A DNA stretch of 64,000 nt from Streptomyces cacaoi (lineage in GTDB: Bacteria > Actinomycetota > Actinomycetes > Streptomycetales > Streptomycetaceae). Below are positions 35,508 through 43,199 of the stretch, piece after piece (the first letter of the stretch is position 1; every line of letters begins with the position of its first letter). The position numbers and the translations under genes are program-made. The DNA lies in the NCBI RefSeq assembly GCF_006539165.1, contig NZ_BJMM01000020.1, positions 1-64,000 of the forward strand, in the 5' to 3' direction. Below the pieces are notes generated by a model. The model saw only the letters and a program-made list of their open reading frames with translations. It made no database searches and was not told where the DNA came from.

Positions 35508-35543
35508 TTGACCACGGTAGGGAGCAGAAACTACCTTCGTCAA
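35508..35543. promoter_or_regulatory. Inverted repeat in divergent promoter
   Basis: TTGAC-N3-GGTAG-N10-CTACC-N3-GTCAA: the ten outer and inner arm bases pair perfectly, with only the three-base spacers mismatched. It lies between the hydroxyacid dehydrogenase (minus) and racemase-like gene (plus), 82 bases and 124 bases from their starts. The locally AT-richer sequence fits a promoter, and the symmetry suggests binding of a dimeric regulator. Confidence 0.55.
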
Positions 35544-35666
35544 CAAAGACATCTGCCCCGGCGTCCCGGCTTCTGACCGGCTTTGCAGTTCTTGAGTTCC
35601 TCTGCCTTCCCTCGACTCAGGGGCCTTCTGGCCATGAGCCTTCCCCTCCGTTCTTTGGGGCCCGAA

Positions 35667-36617
35667 ATGGACGTCTCCTTCCTCGGCGGACCGCTGCCGC
35701 AACACGGCGTGGGAATCGTCGCGCCCTTCGACTTCGCGCTGGACCGAGAGCTGTGGCGCTGGGTGCCGGACGACGTGTCGCTGCACGTGACGCGCACCCC
35801 CTTCGTGCCCGTCGAGGTCAGCCTCGACCTCGCACGCCTGGTCAGTGAGCACGAGACGCTGCGCGAGGCGGTACGGGCGCTGTCGGCCGTGGCGCCCGAA
35901 GTGGTGGCCTACGCCTGCACCTCCGGAAGCTTCGTGGGCGGGGGCGCCGGTGAACGGGCCATGGTCGCCGCCATGGCCCAGGCCGGCGAGGTGCCCTCGC
36001 TGACGACCTCGGGCGCGCTCCTCGACGCCCTGCACGAGATCGAGGCCCGCCGCGTCGCCATCGTCACCCCGTACACCAAGTCGGTCACCGACTCGCTGGA
36101 GGACTACCTCGACGAGTCCGGCATCACCATCACCGGACGCAGCTATCTCGGCCTCACCCGGGAGATCTGGCGCGTCCCCTACCGGGACGTCGTCGACATG
36201 GCCAGGGAAGCGGCCGGCGACGCACCCGACGCCCTGTTCATCTCCTGCACCAACCTGCCCACCTACGACGTCATCCCCCAGCTGGAGGCCGAGCTGCGGA
36301 TGCCCGTGCTCTCGGCGAACCAGGTCACCATGTGGGCCGCGCTGCGTGCCGTCGGCAAGGAGGCCGTCGGGCCGTACCAGGCGCTGCTCGACCCCGTCGC
36401 CAGACGCGGCCCCGCCGCGATGACGCCCTCCCCGCCGCCGCCGACGGCCGACGAGACCGGCGGCCTGCACGAGCCGGGCGGCTCCGAACCCGGCCCCGAG
36501 CCCGAGGCCGCGCTGGCCGGCGCGGGCACCGAGGCGGCCGAGCCGCTGGAGAGCGCCGGCGAACTCGGCGCGGGGCCGCCCGCCGCCGACGAATGGGGCG
36601 GCCAGCCCCCGCTCTGA
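35667..36617 (+). CDS. Maleate isomerase/Asp-Glu racemase family, two-Cys member
   Basis: A 316-residue protein of the Asp/Glu/hydantoin racemase superfamily, nearest to maleate cis-trans isomerase and EutA-like proteins. Both catalytic cysteines are present: VVAYACTSGSFVGG and ALFISCTNLPTYDVIP. The conserved VAIVTPYTKSVTDSLEDYL lies between. The last 75 residues are an acidic Pro/Gly/Ala tail not seen in the fold. The start is uncertain: ATG 35667 gives the normal N-terminus, but in-frame ATG 35634 or TTG 35583 are possible and none has a strong ribosome site. It is followed by a paralogue missing one cysteine. Confidence 0.82.
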   Translation: MDVSFLGGPLPQHGVGIVAPFDFALDRELWRWVPDDVSLHVTRTPFVPVEVSLDLARLVSEHETLREAVRALSAVAPEVVAYACTSGSFVGGGAGERAMVAAMAQAGEVPSLTTSGALLDALHEIEARRVAIVTPYTKSVTDSLEDYLDESGITITGRSYLGLTREIWRVPYRDVVDMAREAAGDAPDALFISCTNLPTYDVIPQLEAELRMPVLSANQVTMWAALRAVGKEAVGPYQALLDPVARRGPAAMTPSPPPPTADETGGLHEPGGSEPGPEPEAALAGAGTEAAEPLESAGELGAGPPAADEWGGQPPL

Positions 36618-36678
36618 GCCACCGCACACCCCACCTGAGACGACGTTCCGCGATTCCCGCGATCCCCGCGATCCCCGT

Positions 36679-36766
36679 GTTCCGCCGTGCGCCCGCACGC
36701 CCGCACGCCCGCACGCCCGCGCGGGCGCACGGCGGAACGCAGCGGTACCGGCGTGCACCGGTACCG
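36679..36766. repeat. Two hairpins between the racemase-like genes
   Basis: The first hairpin has perfect 18-bp arms 36679-36696 and 36721-36738 with a 24-nt loop that is exactly three copies of ACGCCCGC. The second has 9-bp arms CGGTACCGG / CCGGTACCG (36743-36751, 36758-36766) and a 6-nt loop. Neither is followed by a T run, and both lie 60-190 bases after one gene and before the next on the same strand. They may attenuate or stabilise the transcript. Confidence 0.7.
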
Positions 36767-36803
36767 GACGGCCCAGCACCCCCACGCACGACAGGAGACC
36801 CAG

Positions 36804-37538
36804 ATGGCACAGGCGGCACCCGCGGCCGGATTCCTCTACCCCGGCCACTCGGCCGAGGACGACTACCCGCGGCTGGAGCGGATCCTGGCCGACGCGGGAG
36901 TCGACGTCCGGCTGCCGCTCGTCCACACCGACATCGGCGAGGACGCCCACCGCGTCGACGCCCTCCTGGAGATGGGCTCGGCCGCACGGCTCGCCGCCAA
37001 GGTCGACGAGGTGAAGCAGCACGGCGTCCAGGCCGTCGTCTGGGCCTGCACCAGCGCCAGCTTCGTCTACGGCTGGGACGGCGCACAGCGGCAGGTCCGC
37101 GAGCTGTCCGCCACCGCCGGGCTGCCCGCCTCCAGCACGTCGTTCGCGTTCGCCGCCGCCGTGCGGGAACTCGGCGTCGAGCGGGTCAGCATCGCCGCCA
37201 CCTACCCCGAGGACGTCGCCGAACTGTTCACCGGGTTCCTCAAGGCGGCGGGCGCCGAGGTCGTCGGTATGCGCGGCAGCGGCATCATCACCGCCGCCGA
37301 GGTCGGCACCTGGGGCGAGGCCGAGGTGCTGGCGCTCGCGCGCGGCGGCGACCACCCCGAGGCCCAGGCCGTGCTGCTGCCCGACACCGCGCTGCACACC
37401 GCCGCGTACCTTCCCGCGCTGGAGGCGGAGCTGGGCAAGCCGGTCCTCACCGCGAACCAGGTGACGGTGCGGGAGGGGCTGCGCCTACTCGGACTGCCTG
37501 CCCACTGCCCGGCACTGGGAGCGCTCTTCACCCGCTGA
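36804..37538 (+). CDS. Maleate isomerase/Asp-Glu racemase family, one-Cys member
   Basis: A 244-residue paralogue of the preceding protein. The first cysteine motif is intact (VVWACTSASFVYGW), but where the family has Cys-Thr in the second motif this protein reads LLPDTALHTAAYLP, so the second catalytic cysteine is absent. One-cysteine members of the superfamily include arylmalonate decarboxylase-like enzymes, although those keep the other cysteine; so a lyase, a binding role or a heteromeric partner are all possible. AGGAGA is well placed for the ATG at 36804. It is probably co-transcribed with the two-Cys gene, subject to the hairpins between. Confidence 0.8.
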   Translation: MAQAAPAAGFLYPGHSAEDDYPRLERILADAGVDVRLPLVHTDIGEDAHRVDALLEMGSAARLAAKVDEVKQHGVQAVVWACTSASFVYGWDGAQRQVRELSATAGLPASSTSFAFAAAVRELGVERVSIAATYPEDVAELFTGFLKAAGAEVVGMRGSGIITAAEVGTWGEAEVLALARGGDHPEAQAVLLPDTALHTAAYLPALEAELGKPVLTANQVTVREGLRLLGLPAHCPALGALFTR

Positions 37539-37563
37539 CCCCCGCTCCCCCTTCCGCGTTCCA

Positions 37564-37609
37564 CCTTCCCTCCGGGCCGGGGCGCTCGTTCCCCGGCCCG
37601 GAGGGAAGG
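37564..37609 (+). terminator. Strong terminator after racemase-like pair
   Basis: Perfect 19-bp arms 37564-37582 and 37591-37609 (CCTTCCCTCCGGGCCGGGG and complement), 8-nt loop. Confidence 0.85.
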
Positions 37610-37692
37610 GCCGGGGCCGGGAAGGAAGAAAGCCGGGGCGCACGGTGTTGGACCGAGCCGGAAGCGAGAAACCGGCAGCAAGGGCGGCACCC

Positions 37693-38835
37693 GTGAGCGA
37701 GGACGAGAAGGCAACCGGTACGCGGATCAGGGGCGAGGCCAGGGGCACGGCCCCGGTTCCCCTGTCGGTGCTGGATCTGGTCAACGTCGGCCAGGGCTAC
37801 ACGGCGACGGACGCCCTGACGGCCGCCGCCCGCACCGCGGCACTGGCCGACGCCCGCGGCTTCACCCGGTACTGGGTGGCCGAGCACCACTCGATGCCGG
37901 GCGTGGCCAGCAGCTCCCCGGCGGTGATCCTCGCCCATCTGGCGCACCACACCACCCGCCTCCGGCTGGGCTCGGGCGGTGTGATGCTGCCCAACCACGC
38001 CCCGCTGGTGATCGCGGAGCAGTTCGGCACGCTGGAGGCCCTCGCGCCGGGCCGTATCGATCTGGGCCTGGGCCGCGCCCCCGGCACCGACGGCGCGACG
38101 GCCGCGGCCCTGCGCCGGACGGACCGTCTGCGGGAGGGCGCCGAGGACTTCCCGCAGCAGCTCGCCGAGTTGATCCGGTTCCTGGACGACGACTTCCCCG
38201 AGGGGCACCGGTACTCCCGGATCCACGCCGTGCCCGGCCCGGTGCAGGCCCGCAGCCAGGACGCCGAGGCGGACCGCGCGGCCGTGCACCGCCCGTCGGT
38301 GTGGCTGCTGGGCTCCTCCGGCTTCAGCGCGCAGCTGGCCGGTCAGCTGGGCCTGCCCTTCGCCTTCGCGCACCACTTCTCGGCCGCGAACACGCTGCCG
38401 GCGCTGGAGCTGTACCGCGAGACGTTCCGCCCGTCGGCCGTGCTGGACGAGCCGTATGCGCTGATCGGTGCGGCGGCGCTGGCCGCCGAGGACGAGAAGG
38501 AGGCGCACCGTCAGGTGCTGACGGGCGCCCTGTCGATGCTGCGGCTGCGCACGGGCCGCCCGGGTCTGATACCGACACCGGAGGAGGCCGAGGCGTACTC
38601 CTTCAGCCCGGTGGAGCGGGACTTCGTGGACAGTTGGCTCGGCAATGTCACCTACGGGACGCCGGACGCCGTGCGTGAGGGGCTGGACGCCCTGGTGAAG
38701 CGGACCGGGGCCGACGAGCTGATGCTCACCGCGAACGCGCACACGCCCGAGGTCCGGGTCCGCTCCTACGAGCTGATCGCCGACGCCTACGCGCTCCCGC
38801 GGGAGGGCGCGGACGCGGGCGACGGGACGGACTGA
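37693..38835 (+). CDS. LLM-class flavin-dependent oxidoreductase
   Basis: A 380-residue luciferase-like monooxygenase of the MsnO8-type subgroup. Recognisable are SVLDLVNVGQGYTATDAL, RYWVAEHHSMPGVASSSP, RLRLGSGGVMLPNHAPLVIAEQFGTLEALAPGRIDLGLGR and the late WLLGSSGFSAQLAGQLGLPFAFAHH, which form the FMN pocket. The substrate is unknown. The GTG at 37693 after AAGGGCGG is preferred over a GTG at 37645. Its last 49 bases overlap the 3' end of the convergent c-di-GMP gene, with no terminator between. Confidence 0.87.
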   Translation: MSEDEKATGTRIRGEARGTAPVPLSVLDLVNVGQGYTATDALTAAARTAALADARGFTRYWVAEHHSMPGVASSSPAVILAHLAHHTTRLRLGSGGVMLPNHAPLVIAEQFGTLEALAPGRIDLGLGRAPGTDGATAAALRRTDRLREGAEDFPQQLAELIRFLDDDFPEGHRYSRIHAVPGPVQARSQDAEADRAAVHRPSVWLLGSSGFSAQLAGQLGLPFAFAHHFSAANTLPALELYRETFRPSAVLDEPYALIGAAALAAEDEKEAHRQVLTGALSMLRLRTGRPGLIPTPEEAEAYSFSPVERDFVDSWLGNVTYGTPDAVREGLDALVKRTGADELMLTANAHTPEVRVRSYELIADAYALPREGADAGDGTD

Positions 38836-40637
38836 CCCGCCGGGGGCCAGGAGAGCAGTTCGGTGATGCGTTCGGCCGGCATGGGCTTGGCGTAGTGCCA
38901 GCCCTGGCCGGTGTCGCAGCCGATCCTGCGGAGCCGTTCGGCCTGCGCCGGGCCCTCGACGCACTCGGCGGTCACGGTGAGGCCGAGCTTGTGCGCCAGC
39001 TGCACCAGCGCGGCCACGATCGTCTCGTCGGCCGGGTTCTGGTGCCGTGCCGTGCGGAAGCCGCGGACGAACGTGCCGTCGAGCTTGAGCGCCCGCACGG
39101 GGAGCCGGCTGAGGTAGGCGAGGTTGGAGTAGCCGGTGCCGAAGTCGTCGATGGCGATGCGCACGCCCATCTCCGAGAGCGCCTGGAGCGCCTGGAGGGG
39201 GCGTCCGGCGGAGCCCATCACGGCGGATTCGGTCAGCTCCAGCTGAAGCAGTCCGGACGGCAGCCCGGTCTCCTCCAGGATCTCGGCGACGTCGCGCACG
39301 AGGTCGGAGTCCCACACCTGGCGCACCGCGACGTTGACGCTCACATACAGCGGGGGCCCGGTGTGCTGGTCCATCCAGCGCCGGGCCTGCCGGCAGGACT
39401 CCTGGAGGACCCAGCGGCCGAGCGGGACGATGGCGCCGTTCTCCTCGGCCAGCCCGATGAACCGGTCGGGCCCCAGCGTCCCGAACTGCGGGTGCCGCCA
39501 GCGCACCAGGGCCTCGACGCCGCGCAGCGCGTCGTCGGCGAAGCCCACGATGGGCTGGTACTCCAGCACGAACTCGCCGCGTTCGACCGCGCGGCGCAGG
39601 GTGCTGGAGAGGGCCTGGCGGGTCATGCGGTGCGCGTTGCGCTCGGGGTCGAAGAGCGTCCAGCGGGCCTTGCCGTCGGCCTTGGCCCAGTAGAGCGTGG
39701 TGTCGGCGTCCTGCATCAGCTCGGTCGGGCCGGTGCCGGCGGTCTCGCGTTCGACGACGCCGATGCTGGCGGAGACCGTCAGCCGCTGCCCGGCCAGGTC
39801 GAACGGCCGCTGGAGCGCGGAGAGCACGGACTGGGCGAGTTCGGTGAGCTGGTCGGTGCCGGTGGAGGACTCCACGAGCACCGCGAACTCGTCCCCGCCG
39901 AGCCGGGCCACCAGATGTCCGCCGCACTCCGGTGAGCCCGTCTCGGCGCACTGGGTGAGCCGTTGGGCGACGGCGTCCAGCAGGCTGTCGCCGACGCGGT
40001 GGCCGAGGGTGTCGTTGACGGCCTTGAAGCCGTCGAGGTCGATGTAGCACAGCCCGGTCCGGCCCGTCGCGGAGTCGGCGAGCGCCCCGGCCAGCCGCTC
40101 GAAGAACAGGGTGCGGTTGGGGAGCCGGGTGACCGGGTCGTGCATCTGGAGGTGCCGCAGCCGTTCCTGGAGGTCGCGCCGTTCGCTGATGTCGGAGACG
40201 GACAGCAGCGCCTCGCCGCCGCGCGCGGTCGGCGTCACGGTGATCTCGGCCCAGAGGGTGTGCCCGTCGGCGTGCTTGAGGCGCCGGGTGCAGGACATCC
40301 GGTCGGCGCGGCCCTGGAGGGCCTCGTGGTAGGCGCTGCGTACGCGTCCGTCCAGCCCGAGCCCGGCGAGTTCGGCGAGGGGACGGGCGGTGAGCCGGCG
40401 CGGGTCGATCCCGAGCAGGGCGCCCAGCGCGCGGTTGGCCGTGAGGATCCGGCCGTTGCGGTCGACGATGGCCATCGGCAGTTGGGCCGCGTGGAAGGCG
40501 GCGCGGAAGTCGCTCTCGCTGTGCCCGTGGTGTGCGCGGCGTCGCCAGCGCTTGTGGTTACTTTCCGTGAAGATCTGCGGTTGCGTTACGAGGGCTTCGC
40601 CGGAGTCTTTGCCCGGTCCTTCGAGGGGTCCGTTCAC
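38787..40637 (-). CDS. PAS-GGDEF-EAL cyclic-di-GMP enzyme (RmdA-like)
   Basis: A 616-residue cytoplasmic signalling protein. A PAS domain (about residues 40-160) precedes a GGDEF domain with an intact LGGDEFAVLV active site and an EAL domain with GVEALVRWRHP, TESAVMG, IDDFGTGYSNL and KLDGTFVRG, so both synthesis and breakdown of c-di-GMP are chemically possible. No membrane segments are present. The architecture matches RmdA of Streptomyces, where c-di-GMP controls BldD and development. GTG 40637 with GGAG seven bases upstream is preferred to a longer frame. A TATGAT at 40733-40728 on the minus strand could be its -10 element. Confidence 0.88.
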   Translation of the reverse strand: MNGPLEGPGKDSGEALVTQPQIFTESNHKRWRRRAHHGHSESDFRAAFHAAQLPMAIVDRNGRILTANRALGALLGIDPRRLTARPLAELAGLGLDGRVRSAYHEALQGRADRMSCTRRLKHADGHTLWAEITVTPTARGGEALLSVSDISERRDLQERLRHLQMHDPVTRLPNRTLFFERLAGALADSATGRTGLCYIDLDGFKAVNDTLGHRVGDSLLDAVAQRLTQCAETGSPECGGHLVARLGGDEFAVLVESSTGTDQLTELAQSVLSALQRPFDLAGQRLTVSASIGVVERETAGTGPTELMQDADTTLYWAKADGKARWTLFDPERNAHRMTRQALSSTLRRAVERGEFVLEYQPIVGFADDALRGVEALVRWRHPQFGTLGPDRFIGLAEENGAIVPLGRWVLQESCRQARRWMDQHTGPPLYVSVNVAVRQVWDSDLVRDVAEILEETGLPSGLLQLELTESAVMGSAGRPLQALQALSEMGVRIAIDDFGTGYSNLAYLSRLPVRALKLDGTFVRGFRTARHQNPADETIVAALVQLAHKLGLTVTAECVEGPAQAERLRRIGCDTGQGWHYAKPMPAERITELLSWPPAGQSVPSPASAPSRGSA

Positions 40638-40982
40638 CGATCGCTCCGCGGGGGCTCGTCTCGTGCGGATCGGGCGGCGGGCTGCCTGTGGGCCGCCCAA
40701 GGGGGGATCCGCGCTGGAAATGTGCCGATCATAGAGGTTGGCGCAAGAGCGGAGCCAGTGTCTCCGCTGCCGTTGCCGGTCACTGTGCCGCCCGGGGTGC
40801 GGGTGCGGGTGCGAGGGTGACCGTTTCTGCACCGGGGCTGAGAACGCGCTGACCGCTTACGACCAAGCATTACAAAGAGTAGTCATATTGCGCTTGCCTC
40901 GGCCGGCTCAGCAGAACAGGACAAATGCGCACTGATCGCCACAGGGTGGAGACGGTCCGCACTCCTTTTCCGGTGAGGTCGC
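40638..40982. other. Divergent promoter region
   Basis: About 345 bases between the c-di-GMP enzyme (minus) and protease (plus) genes. The 40855-40925 part is the most AT-rich stretch nearby (TTACAAAGAGTAGTCATATTG) and probably carries the promoters. No gene is evident. Confidence 0.5.
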
Positions 40983-42332
40983 ATGGTGGCGCAGCCGTCT
41001 GTACCCGACGGGGTGGACGACCGGCGCACCGGGCGTGGCGTGAGCCCGCTCGGGCTTCGGACGCGGCACCGGGTGGGCGCCGTGCTGGCGGCGCTCGCCG
41101 CCTTCATGAGTGTGGGGCTGGTCGCGGGCCCGCTGCGGGCCGCGGCGACGGGAACGCCCTGTGCGCTGCCGCGCACCGACGCCCACCACTCGCTGGGTCT
41201 GGACACCTGGAACGCCTCCTATCCGCGCCCCGAAGGGACGCTGGATGCCGCCCTTCTCTTTCTCTCTTTCCCCGATGCGGAGCCCATGGCCACTCCGCGG
41301 GAGCTCACAAAGGACCATTTCCCGGCCACATCCGACTTCTTCGAGCGCGCCTCGTACGGAAAGTTCCGGCTTCGGCCGCACACGGTGGACCGCTGGATCG
41401 AGATGCCGTCACCGGCCGGCAGCTACCGGATCCAGCGGGACTGGGACTCCGGGCATCGCACGTCCTACCTGCGGGACGCCGTCGCGGCGGCCGATCCGTA
41501 TGTGGACTTCGGCGCCTACGACGTCGTCTATGTCGTCGCCGATCCGGACGCTCCCGGGGTGAACTCGGACGCGACAAAGGTGGTCAACCTCGAAGACCCG
41601 ATCAAGGCCGACGGGACGGACATCAAGCGGCTGGTCACGGTGTTCGAGCAGAGCCCACCGGACCGGAACGTCCTCGCGCACGAGACCGGACACCTCTTCG
41701 ACCTCCCCGACCTGTACCAACGTCCGACGGACGGCGGGGCCGACTGGGACACCAGGGTCGGCGACTGGGACCTCATGGGCAGCCAGTTCGGACTGGCGCC
41801 CGAACCGTTCGCCTGGCACAAGTGGAAGCTGGGATGGCTGGATCGCGCCCAGGTGACCTGCCTGAGCAACACCGACAGCACGCCCGCGCAGTCCGTCCAC
41901 ACCCTGCGCCCCCTCGCCGCGCCACCACGCGGCGGCGCGGGGGCCGGGGGCGCCGGGGCCTCCGGTGGCACCGCTGGCACCGCCGGGGACAAGCGACTGC
42001 TGGTGCTGCGCACCGGGGAGAACGAGGCGCTCGCGATCGAGGCCCGGGACCGGGAGGGCAACGACGAGACGCTCTGCCGGCAGGGCGTGCTGCTGTACCG
42101 GGTGCGCAGCGACACCGCCTCCACCGAGGGGCCCGTGGAGGTGGTCGACGCCCACCCCGGCACCTCCGGCTGCCTCGACCGCTCCGTGCACGCCGAACTG
42201 GCGGACGCGCCGCTGGGCGTCGGCGAGAGCTACGCGGACCCGCGCAACGCACTGCGCGTCGAGGTGCTGGGGCGCACCGCGGAGGGGGACTGGAACATCG
42301 AGATCACCCGGGGGACGACGGAGCCGGGGTGA
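40983..42332 (+). CDS. Secreted M6-type metalloprotease
   Basis: A 449-residue probable secreted zinc peptidase. The N-terminus is Arg-rich followed by a hydrophobic core (VGAVLAALAAFMSVGLVAGP), a signal peptide. The zinc motif is LAHETGHLFDLPDLY (His233, Glu234, His237), and the following GDWDLMG block is typical of M6/immune-inhibitor-A-like proteases. The early FLSFPD and FFERASYGKFRL stretches also match that family. A Gly/Ala-rich insertion (GGAGAGGAGASGGTAG) lies near residue 320. It is shorter than InhA proteins and lacks their C-terminal domains. It may process extracellular proteins during growth or sporulation. Confidence 0.83.
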   Translation: MVAQPSVPDGVDDRRTGRGVSPLGLRTRHRVGAVLAALAAFMSVGLVAGPLRAAATGTPCALPRTDAHHSLGLDTWNASYPRPEGTLDAALLFLSFPDAEPMATPRELTKDHFPATSDFFERASYGKFRLRPHTVDRWIEMPSPAGSYRIQRDWDSGHRTSYLRDAVAAADPYVDFGAYDVVYVVADPDAPGVNSDATKVVNLEDPIKADGTDIKRLVTVFEQSPPDRNVLAHETGHLFDLPDLYQRPTDGGADWDTRVGDWDLMGSQFGLAPEPFAWHKWKLGWLDRAQVTCLSNTDSTPAQSVHTLRPLAAPPRGGAGAGGAGASGGTAGTAGDKRLLVLRTGENEALAIEARDREGNDETLCRQGVLLYRVRSDTASTEGPVEVVDAHPGTSGCLDRSVHAELADAPLGVGESYADPRNALRVEVLGRTAEGDWNIEITRGTTEPG

Positions 42333-42374
42333 GGGAGCGCCGGGCCCGAAGGAGCGCACAAGAGCACGGAAACG

Positions 42375-42408
42375 CCGGAGGCCCCCCGCTCGCGCGAGGG
42401 GCCTCCGG
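42375..42408 (-). terminator. Terminator of tRNA-Lys copy 2
   Basis: Perfect 11-bp arms 42375-42385 and 42398-42408 (CCGGAGGCCCC and complement), 12-nt loop, immediately after the tRNA on the minus strand. Confidence 0.82.
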
Positions 42409-42415
42409 TTGTCTG

Positions 42416-42489
42416 TGCGCCGCCAGGGACTCGAACCCCGGACCCGCTGATTAAGAGTCAGCTGCTCTAACCAACTGAGCTAGCGGCGC
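42416..42489 (-). tRNA. tRNA-Lys (anticodon CTT), copy 2
   Basis: Identical to the copy at 27676-27749 except for C72, so the acceptor stem GCGCCGC/GCGGCGC pairs fully. Anticodon loop CTCTTAA, discriminator A, no encoded CCA. The two genes point the same way and flank 14.7 kb. Confidence 0.97.
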
Positions 42490-42608
42490 CTGCTGACGTC
42501 GTAGACCTTAGCACCCCGGTCGGCCCCACCGGAAATCGACCGTACGAGCGGGGAACCCGCCCGGACCTGCGCCGTCGGCCGCCACGCCCCTCCGGGGAAG
42601 GGGCGCTG

Positions 42609-43004
42609 TCAGGGGGTGTGCGGGGGCTCACCGTCCGTCCGCCGGTCCTTCAGCAGGCTCCGGCCGAACTCGACCATCTTGCGGGTGTAGTCCTCGCTCC
42701 ACCGCCCGCGGTCGGCGATGGCGGCGTCGTCCAGCTTGTCGAAGCGGCCCGGGTCGGCCAGCTGTGCCGCGGCCATCGCCTGGAACTCCATGGCCCGGTC
42801 GGCGGCGGCGCGGAAGGCCAGGACCAGCTCCGTGGAGCGGTCCAGCAGTTCACGGGGGTCGGTGAGGGACTCCAGACCGAAGAAGTGCTCGTCGTCGGGC
42901 TGGGCCTCGGTGGGCTCGAACAGCAGCGGTGCCGGCCGCTTGGGGCGCGGTGCTCCGTCGCCGTGTCCGCCGGACGGGCCGGAAGCCGCGTGCGGCTCGG
43001 ACAT
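42609..43004 (-). CDS. Conserved hypothetical protein
   Basis: A 131-residue soluble acidic protein with a disordered N-terminus and a helical core, HFFGLESLTDPRELLDRSTELVLAFRAAADR followed by MEFQAMAAAQLADPGRFDKLDD. I recognise no family or motif. GGAGG eight bases before the ATG at 43004 supports the start. It follows the helicase operon by 195 bases on the same strand and might be its last cistron, although the gap is larger than any inside that operon. Confidence 0.65.
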   Translation of the reverse strand: MSEPHAASGPSGGHGDGAPRPKRPAPLLFEPTEAQPDDEHFFGLESLTDPRELLDRSTELVLAFRAAADRAMEFQAMAAAQLADPGRFDKLDDAAIADRGRWSEDYTRKMVEFGRSLLKDRRTDGEPPHTP

Positions 43005-43199
43005 GCAGGTACCTCCAAAGTCGTCGGCCGCCCCCATTGTGCGCCCGGGCGCCCCGGTGCCGCACGGCCCGTGCGGCCGCACCGGCGCCCGGAGCCGGGC
43101 GCGGGGGCGCGGACGCCCGGGTACCCGGGGGTGCGCGGGCCGTGGACCGCGGTGACACCGGGAGAGCGGGGGCGCGGGGTCCGGCGCGGGCGCCGGGGT

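Noticed and set aside
36651-36766. CRISPR-like short repeats
   Set aside because: The ACGCCCGC units are contiguous 8-mers within a hairpin loop, without spacers.
34905-37397. An 830-codon open frame on the minus strand
   Set aside because: It covers both racemase-like genes in antisense and part of the dehydrogenase in the wrong frame; composition is of shadow type.
28931-37538. Classical ectoine utilisation operon
   Set aside because: The importer resembles EhuABCD, but no DoeA/EutD hydrolase, DoeB/EutE deacetylase or MocR-type EnuR regulator is present, so ectoine is not asserted as the substrate.
27676-42489. Integrated genomic island bounded by tRNA att sites
   Set aside because: The flanking direct repeats are complete functional tRNA genes, and there is no integrase, excisionase or plasmid-transfer gene between them.
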